A DNA stretch of 10,331 nt from Proteobacteria bacterium UBA3588 (GTDB lineage: Bacteria > Pseudomonadota > Gammaproteobacteria > Thiohalomonadales > Thiohalomonadaceae): contig DFMR01000024.1 of NCBI GenBank assembly GCA_002376325.1, positions 21,143 to 31,473 of the forward strand, given 5' to 3'. The notes beneath the pieces are model-generated. The model saw nothing but the letters and a program-made list of their open reading frames with translations, searched no databases and was not told the DNA's origin. This document shows, piece by piece, positions 5,833 through 10,331 of the stretch; position 1 is the first letter of the stretch; each line of letters begins with the position of its first letter. The position numbers and the translations under genes are program-made.

Positions 5833-7500
5833 ATGATTCGAAATCAGCCGCCCTCCACGTTGATGATTCTTGCCGCAGCGGCCAGTTATTTGTTGGGACT
5901 TGCGGCGACGCTAGGTCTCGCACGGCTCGGCTTCGGCGGCCCCTACGTTGCGGGCTTCGTTCTCACCGGCATGACCCTCGCCATCTCCTGGCTGCTGGTG
6001 CGCTGGGCGATACTCCTGCCGCTCCACCAGGCGCTGGCAGCCATCGATCCTCGCGCGGATATGCATACCGCCGCTGAACTACAGCGACACAAGATCGTCG
6101 GTCCGCTGATCGACAAGTTCATGAAAATGACCCGCAGCCTCACACAGACCATCGGCGGCGTGAACAAGATCGTCCAGGAGAATTCCATTGCCTTGGCCGA
6201 GACATCCCATCAGGCGGATGTGCTCAATAGCGGCATGAAAGTGGTGGTCGCCAAGAGCGCGGACATCGCCGACTCGTCCCACACCATCGCGGCGACGTCG
6301 GCCCAGGTGAGTTCCAGCGCCGCGACAGCCGCCCAGTCTGCCCATCGCGCTCAGGAGGATTCACGCTCCGGTCAGGAGGCGTTGCAGGAGACCATCGCGG
6401 AAATGCACAAGATGGCGGCGCGAACCGAAGCGGCGTCGGCCTCGATCGGCAAGCTCCAAAGCAGTTCCGTCAAGATCGAGGAGATAGTCAAAGTCATCGG
6501 CGAGGTCGCCGACCAGACCAACCTGCTGGCGCTGAACGCCGCCATCGAGGCCGCCCGCGCCGGCGAGCACGGCCGCGGTTTTGCCGTGGTAGCCGACGAA
6601 GTGCGCAGCCTCGCGGCAAAAACCTCGGCGGCAACAAAGGAAATCAACAGCAACGTCGGCGAAATCATGGGCGAGACACAGCAGGCGGTAAGCACCATGA
6701 GCGCCCTTCTCGATGATGTGCAGAGCGGTGTTACCCAAATAGAAAGCGTCGGTCAGCGCCTGAAAGGAATACTTGAGTTCTCCAATACCCTCTCCCAGGA
6801 GCTGCAGGTGATCGTCGAGGCAGCCGAACACTCGGCCCGCGAAGTCGAATCGATCTCCAATCACCTGGGCGACATGCAACGGCAGTTGGGAGATTTCGGC
6901 TCGCAGATGCAATCCATCTCCAACCAATCGATGGAGCTGTGCGAGTTGGGCGAAGGGATGCACGAACAGCTTGCCGACCTCGAACTCGACACCATCCACA
7001 ACCGCATGTTCAAAGTGGCACAGGACGCGGCCAGCCAGGTGCAGCAGGCGTTCGAACAGGCGATTGCCGCAGGACAAATCGGCGAGGCGGATCTGTTCGA
7101 TCACGATTACCGCCCGATCCCGGATACCAACCCGCAGAAATACAGTTCGCGCTTCGACGGTATCGCCGATAAGCTGTTACCGCCGATCCAGGAGGCGACG
7201 CTGCGCGACCATCCGGAGCTGATGTACGCGGTATGCACCGACGAAAAGGGCTATGTGCCCAGACACAACGACAAGTATTCCGAAGCGCTTACAGGCAACT
7301 ACGAGGTGGACCTGCTTCGCAGCCGCAGCAATCGTCTCTACACCGACCGCACCGCACGCCGCTGTTGCGAAAACACCAAGAAGATGCTGCTTCAGACCTA
7401 CAAGCGCGATACCGGCGAAGTGACCCACGACCTGTCGGTACCGCTCTATGCCGGCCGTCGCCACTGGGGAACGGTCCGCGTCGGATATACCGCTTCGTAG
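5833..7500 (+). CDS. methyl-accepting chemotaxis protein with a C-terminal sensory-like domain
   Basis: This complete 555-residue chemoreceptor should relay a signal to CheA/CheW in the cytoplasm. Two membrane helices (about 10-32 and 38-62) are joined by only a few residues, so there is no periplasmic sensor, and no clear HAMP follows. Residues 90-385 are a long helical coiled coil with the conserved tip VADQTNLLALNAAIEAARAG (225-244) followed by EHGRGFAVVADEVR. After the signalling domain, residues 386-555 form a separate globular region with IPDTNPQKYSSRFD, GYVPRHNDKYS, YTDRTARR, LLQTYKRD and GRRHWGTVRVGY segments. The same type of tail occurs, from memory, on other proteobacterial receptors, and I infer it is a cytoplasmic ligand or redox sensor; H478, C468, C511 and C512 are candidate functional residues. 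The start has GGAAGGA at 5819-5825, seven bases upstream. The 258-base gap before it suggests its own promoter. Confidence 0.93.
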   Translation: MIRNQPPSTLMILAAAASYLLGLAATLGLARLGFGGPYVAGFVLTGMTLAISWLLVRWAILLPLHQALAAIDPRADMHTAAELQRHKIVGPLIDKFMKMTRSLTQTIGGVNKIVQENSIALAETSHQADVLNSGMKVVVAKSADIADSSHTIAATSAQVSSSAATAAQSAHRAQEDSRSGQEALQETIAEMHKMAARTEAASASIGKLQSSSVKIEEIVKVIGEVADQTNLLALNAAIEAARAGEHGRGFAVVADEVRSLAAKTSAATKEINSNVGEIMGETQQAVSTMSALLDDVQSGVTQIESVGQRLKGILEFSNTLSQELQVIVEAAEHSAREVESISNHLGDMQRQLGDFGSQMQSISNQSMELCELGEGMHEQLADLELDTIHNRMFKVAQDAASQVQQAFEQAIAAGQIGEADLFDHDYRPIPDTNPQKYSSRFDGIADKLLPPIQEATLRDHPELMYAVCTDEKGYVPRHNDKYSEALTGNYEVDLLRSRSNRLYTDRTARRCCENTKKMLLQTYKRDTGEVTHDLSVPLYAGRRHWGTVRVGYTAS

Positions 7501-7710
7501 CGGCCGTGGTATGCCCATAAGGCTAAGCGGTCTGGGGCGACTCAAGGCGCTTCGTTCCAAGCACACATCGTGCGGCGAAAATCCCTTCCTGAAAGTGTGC
7601 GATCAACGGCATGCCGTCTATCTGAATCGCTGGTTCATGTCCGAAATTACATGAGAGCTCCATATTGATATACAATTGCGCGCCCGCCCCGTTAGCCGCC
7701 AAGGTCAATC

Positions 7711-7959
7711 ATGAACAAGCAAGAAATCGAACTACTGCGGCAGGAAGTCGAAATGCTGATGAACGAGCGATTGCAGCTGCTCAAGGTCGTCGGCGCGGCT
7801 GCGGTATTGGTAACGAACACGGATGCCGGCAGTTTGCCGCCCGGCGTAGTGAATGCCGCCGAAGTGTTGTCGGAAGAGTTAAATGCACTGCCCGAGGAAA
7901 CATTGAATGATGCACTGGAATCCGTTCATGCCGAACGTGATAGCTCCCCCGTATCGTGA
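7711..7959 (+). CDS. small uncharacterised helical protein
   Basis: The 82-residue product is not one I recognise by function. Residues 1-24 are a charged, heptad-like helix (EIELLRQEVEMLMNERLQLL) suited to coiled-coil pairing, followed by a short apolar stretch (VVGAAAVLV, 26-34), a Pro/Gly turn (LPPGV, 42-46) and a second acidic helix with LSEELNALPEETLNDAL. It is acidic, has no signal peptide and no cysteine, and is probably a cytoplasmic dimer or partner protein. The ATG at 7711 has AAGG at 7701-7704, six bases upstream. Codon use, with mostly G/C third positions and few rare codons, supports a real gene despite its size. It stands alone: the previous stop is 210 bases away and the next convincing gene begins 394 bases later. 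Confidence 0.65.
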   Translation: MNKQEIELLRQEVEMLMNERLQLLKVVGAAAVLVTNTDAGSLPPGVVNAAEVLSEELNALPEETLNDALESVHAERDSSPVS

Positions 7960-8353
7960 GAACCCAAGCCTGACACGTGCAACGTAGCATCGGACTCAGC
8001 GTAACATTGTCCTGGTCCCAGCGTTTACCAAAGAGTGCCGTGGTGTCATCGAGATTGAATACGGTATAACGACAGCCACGGCCGGAGGTTTCTCTTTTCC
8101 ATCCAGGAGCCCTCGTTCAATGGTCAGCTGCATATATCATCAGGATTCTCAAGCTCCAACAACCGTTCGCTGCGACGGCCGCAGCTCCATCTGCCGCAAC
8201 GCAACAGAACCGAATCATATATGTCCTATCTATTGGACCAGTTTGCGACAAGGGCTTCGGTGCAGTGAACCGAGCGGTGCCGCGCCGGTCCAAACCTCAT
8301 AAGTGCCGTTACGAGCACCCGCCGCGGCGACGACATCCAGAGGTCGCATCACA
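7960..8353. other. 394-base gap before the DoxX-like gene
   Basis: No gene here is convincing. A 60-residue plus-strand frame (8120-8302) has AGGAG upstream but a cysteine-scattered product with no recognisable pattern. On the minus strand, about 7990-8110 reads as a protein-like stretch (CRYTVFNLDDTTALFGKRWD) preceded by a stop and without a start, possibly a gene scrap. A small dyad, TCGGT-N7-ACCGA, lies near 8260. The promoter of the DoxX-like gene should be in this gap, but no clear -35/-10 pair was seen. Confidence 0.5.
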
Positions 8354-9328
8354 ATGAGCACAATCGTCCAGCAACACGCACCCATTTACGCTACCGGCGA
8401 ACGCACCGCCTATTCTGCGTTACGCAAACTCCTAGGATCGATCTGGCTCCTTAATGCTTGGTTCCAACTGCACGGATGGCTGCTCATGCCGCATGGACAA
8501 GCGGCTGCCAATCTGCTGCACGACTTCAGTAAGCCCATCGTCGGCGCCCCGGCCTGGCTCCAGGGCTACCTCGGTACCATCGTCCACGGCATCCACGTCC
8601 TGGGACCGAATACCGTCGGGGCCATCATGGTGACGTTGGATCTGCTCCTGGCCGTGTCCCTGATCTTCGGCGTGCGCGTGCGGCAGTTCTGCTGGCTCGG
8701 CATTCTCTACAGCCTGTTCTGCTGGACGACTCTCGACGCTCTGGGCTTTCCCTACACCAACGGCCAGACCGACCCCGGGGTGTTCGTGAACTACATGCTG
8801 GCATTCTTCTTCGTGCTGAGTGCGTTGTCCATGGGCGAATCCGACGCCGCGAGCAAGGAGGACGCGGCACGAGGCGATCCGTTCATCGCCGGGAGGGTAC
8901 TCTTCGGCCTACTGTGGGCGTTCGATGCGATCCTGAAGTGGCAGCCCGCCTTTCTACACCATTTCATGGAGCAGCTGTTGCCCGCGATGCAGGGACAGCC
9001 GGGATGGATCGCAGCCTTCATCCAGCTCGTGATCACCGTCGTGCACTTCATCGGTCCCTACCCGGTGGCCATCGTTATCGCCGTTGTGGAGACCTTGATC
9101 GCCGTCAGTCTGCTCACCGGCCGCGGTCTCAAACTCTCCGTCCCGATCGGCATGTTTTATTCACTGGCGGTCTGGATGACCGCCGAAGGCTGGGGTGGGC
9201 CCTACACCGCGACAGGTACTGGAGTGCGGGGCAATGTGCTCGGCAATGTCATCATCTATGCCTTCATCTTCGCCTACCTGTGGGTAGTGGTGCGGCCACT
9301 AAAACGCAGGAGCACCACCGGCGCCTGA
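8354..9328 (+). CDS. polytopic membrane protein with two DoxX-like repeats
   Basis: The 324-residue product has about eight hydrophobic helices arranged as two similar halves, about 20-158 and 178-310, joined by a charged linker (GESDAASKEDAARGD). Matching landmarks are LLGSIWLLNAW / LFGLLWAFDAI, HVLGP / HFIGP, LLAVSLIFG / LIAVSLLTG, GILYSLFCWTT / GMFYSLAVWMT and GFPYTNG / GGPYTAT. Each half has the size and helix pattern of the DoxX/DoxD superfamily, whose members act in thiosulfate:quinone oxidation or thiol-redox membrane complexes; here the assignment rests on pattern, not a search. It should lie in the inner membrane. The ATG at 8354 follows AGAGGT (8338-8343) by ten bases; an in-frame ATG at 8303 adds 17 residues without a better site. 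The DUF899 gene follows 325 bases later on the same strand, so joint action on thiols is possible but unproven. Confidence 0.75.
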   Translation: MSTIVQQHAPIYATGERTAYSALRKLLGSIWLLNAWFQLHGWLLMPHGQAAANLLHDFSKPIVGAPAWLQGYLGTIVHGIHVLGPNTVGAIMVTLDLLLAVSLIFGVRVRQFCWLGILYSLFCWTTLDALGFPYTNGQTDPGVFVNYMLAFFFVLSALSMGESDAASKEDAARGDPFIAGRVLFGLLWAFDAILKWQPAFLHHFMEQLLPAMQGQPGWIAAFIQLVITVVHFIGPYPVAIVIAVVETLIAVSLLTGRGLKLSVPIGMFYSLAVWMTAEGWGGPYTATGTGVRGNVLGNVIIYAFIFAYLWVVVRPLKRRSTTGA

Positions 9329-9653
9329 CTCAAAGGGTTCGAGACATCCTTATCTTCTGCCGGGATAAACGGTTTGTAGGCTTAGAATCGCTTTAAGGGT
9401 ACTGACGTCCCCCCCAAAATCTCTTGTTCCAAACCGTTGTGAACAGCCACACTAACATTGCGTATTCTGGTGTTGCGACGCGCGGAGACCTAGACTTGAG
9501 AAGCCATCATGTGAGCGGATCGAATGAGCGCATTGCTGAACATGCGATGAAGGTGACGGCGGTGTCGCGCCATTACCTGGCGAATGGAAAGCAGCCCCTT
9601 GGCAAGTGTCAATTGACGTCGGTGCGCACGTCGATTCCAGAAAGGAGGCGAAC
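9329..9653. other. 325-base leader-like gap before the DUF899 gene
   Basis: I see no convincing gene. A plus-strand frame from 9424 runs through the start of the DUF899 gene in another phase and has no recognisable product. Close to the DUF899 ribosome site are three short symmetric sequences: GTCAATTGAC (9608-9617), GTGCGCAC (9622-9629) and the stem GACGT-N8-ACGTC (9615-9632). They may be operator half-sites or a leader hairpin that could affect translation of the DUF899 gene. Confidence 0.5.
9641..9648 (+). promoter_or_regulatory. strong Shine-Dalgarno site of the DUF899 gene
   Basis: AAAGGAGG ends five bases before the ATG at 9654, a near-complete anti-16S match that fixes the start. The GACGT/ACGTC stem ends nine bases upstream of it. 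Confidence 0.8.
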
Positions 9654-10331
9654 ATGGGAGAGCGTAGATATCCAAACGAAAGCGAAGAGTATCGCAATGC
9701 CCGCGACGCCTTGCTTGAGGAAGAACGCGAATTGGTAGCGAAGGTGAAGGCAGTGGCGGCGCTGCGGCGAAATCTTCCGCCCGGCGGGCAACTGAAGGAG
9801 GACTATCTCTTCGAGTGGGCCAATGACGGAAAGGTCGGAGAACAGGTGAAATTCTCCGAGCTGTTCGGAGACAAGAACACGCTGCTGCTCTACTCGTTCA
9901 TGTACGGACCCAACTGGGACAATCCCTGTCCATCCTGTACTTCATTGGTCGATGGATTTGACCGTTCATGGTATCAGGTCACTCGCAACGCCGCGTTCGT
10001 TGCGATTGCCAAGGCACCCGCCGCACGAATCAACGCCTGGGCCCACAAGAGGGGCTGGTCGCAGATCGCCCTGGTTTCCGGCCTGCATTCCACCTATCAG
10101 GCCGATTACAAATGCCAGGGCGATTCCGATGATATGCAATGGCCGGTAATGCATGTCTTCACGAAGCAGGATGGAAAGATAATGCACTTCTGGGGCACGG
10201 AACCGATGGGAGGACTGTGGCTCAACCACCTCGACACGGTTTGGCCCTATTGGAATCTCATGGACTACACGCCGGAGGGGCGGCCCGATATACCTACCCC
10301 ACCGCAAAATTTCACGTCAGAATTCCTGGAG
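9654..10331 (+). CDS. DUF899 family thioredoxin-like protein, 3' end outside the window
   Basis: The open frame gives 226 residues and continues past the right edge. It matches DUF899, a thioredoxin-fold family of unknown reaction. The N-terminal helix RDALLEEERELVAKVKAVAALRRNLPPGG (17-45) is the family's usual lead-in, followed by a YLFEWANDGK strand and the core LLLYSFMYGPNWDNPCPSC (77-95). The CPSC at 92-95 sits where thioredoxins have CxxC and may be redox active. FVAIAKAPAARINAWAHKRGW and the later HFWGTEPMGGLW and YWNLMDYTPEGRPD segments are also typical. No signal peptide is present, so it should be cytoplasmic. Full members run about 220-260 residues, so little is missing. The start is set by the AAAGGAGG site. 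The DoxX-like membrane gene lies upstream on the same strand; a shared thiol-redox role is a guess from context. Confidence 0.88.
   Translation, partial: MGERRYPNESEEYRNARDALLEEERELVAKVKAVAALRRNLPPGGQLKEDYLFEWANDGKVGEQVKFSELFGDKNTLLLYSFMYGPNWDNPCPSCTSLVDGFDRSWYQVTRNAAFVAIAKAPAARINAWAHKRGWSQIALVSGLHSTYQADYKCQGDSDDMQWPVMHVFTKQDGKIMHFWGTEPMGGLWLNHLDTVWPYWNLMDYTPEGRPDIPTPPQNFTSEFLE

Noticed and set aside
6361..7104. Minus-strand frame of 247 codons inside the chemoreceptor gene
   Set aside because: It is antisense to the signalling domain; similar antisense frames are common opposite receptor genes.
7523..7708. Minus-strand 61-codon frame between the chemoreceptor and the small gene
   Set aside because: The end reads somewhat protein-like, but there is no ribosome site or family I recognise, and the plus strand is equally open.
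8120..8302. 60-codon plus-strand frame before the DoxX-like gene
   Set aside because: AGGAG lies upstream, but the product has scattered cysteines, no helix or domain pattern and odd codon use.
9424..9738. 104-codon plus-strand frame overlapping the start of the DUF899 gene
   Set aside because: It has no ribosome site or recognisable product and runs out of phase into a strong DUF899 gene.

Overview
The window is about 10.3 kb of GC-rich bacterial chromosome carrying ordinary single-copy genes with clear Shine-Dalgarno sites and strong GC bias at third codon positions. The gene set (SQR-type flavoprotein, two chemoreceptor signalling modules, a PilZ protein, a DoxX-like membrane protein, a DUF899 thioredoxin-like protein) suggests a proteobacterium, most plausibly a sulfur-associated gammaproteobacterium. 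There is no rRNA or other marker gene, so the placement is an inference. No tRNA, rRNA, CRISPR array, prophage or intact transposase was found.

Layout, left to right. At 1-1148 (minus) is the N-terminal part of an M16 zinc peptidase that runs off the left edge. At 1395-1778 (plus) is a small cupin. After a gene-poor stretch, 2111-3415 (minus) encodes a sulfide:quinone oxidoreductase-like flavoprotein with a strong ribosome binding site and a dyad-rich upstream region. Head to head with it, at about 3596-4012, is a headless remnant of a methyl-accepting chemotaxis protein. Its stop codon lies in the first bases of a 168-bp palindromic element (4009-4176) with near-perfect 22-bp terminal inverted repeats, a probable MITE or other non-autonomous element.

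The centre is a plus-strand signalling group: a three-helix, His-rich DUF4405-type membrane protein (4333-4863), a PilZ-domain protein 63 bases later (4927-5574), and, behind its own promoter-like region and hairpin, a complete chemoreceptor (5833-7500). That chemoreceptor has almost no periplasmic loop and carries a sensory-looking domain at its C-terminus. The first two genes look co-transcribed; the chemoreceptor is probably a separate unit. Together they suggest a local module linking membrane or redox state, cyclic di-GMP and motility, but only adjacency supports this.

The right part holds a small uncharacterised helical protein (7711-7959), a 394-base gap, a membrane protein built of two DoxX-like repeats (8354-9328), a 325-base leader-like gap, and a DUF899 thioredoxin-fold protein (9654 to the right edge). 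The DoxX-like and DUF899 genes could be related in thiol or redox function, but the gap between them argues against a tight operon.

The most unusual items are the palindromic element abutting the chemoreceptor remnant, the SQR with one of three catalytic-region cysteines replaced by serine, the internally duplicated DoxX-like protein, and the chemoreceptor with its sensor at the wrong end. I saw no clearly new multi-gene system.
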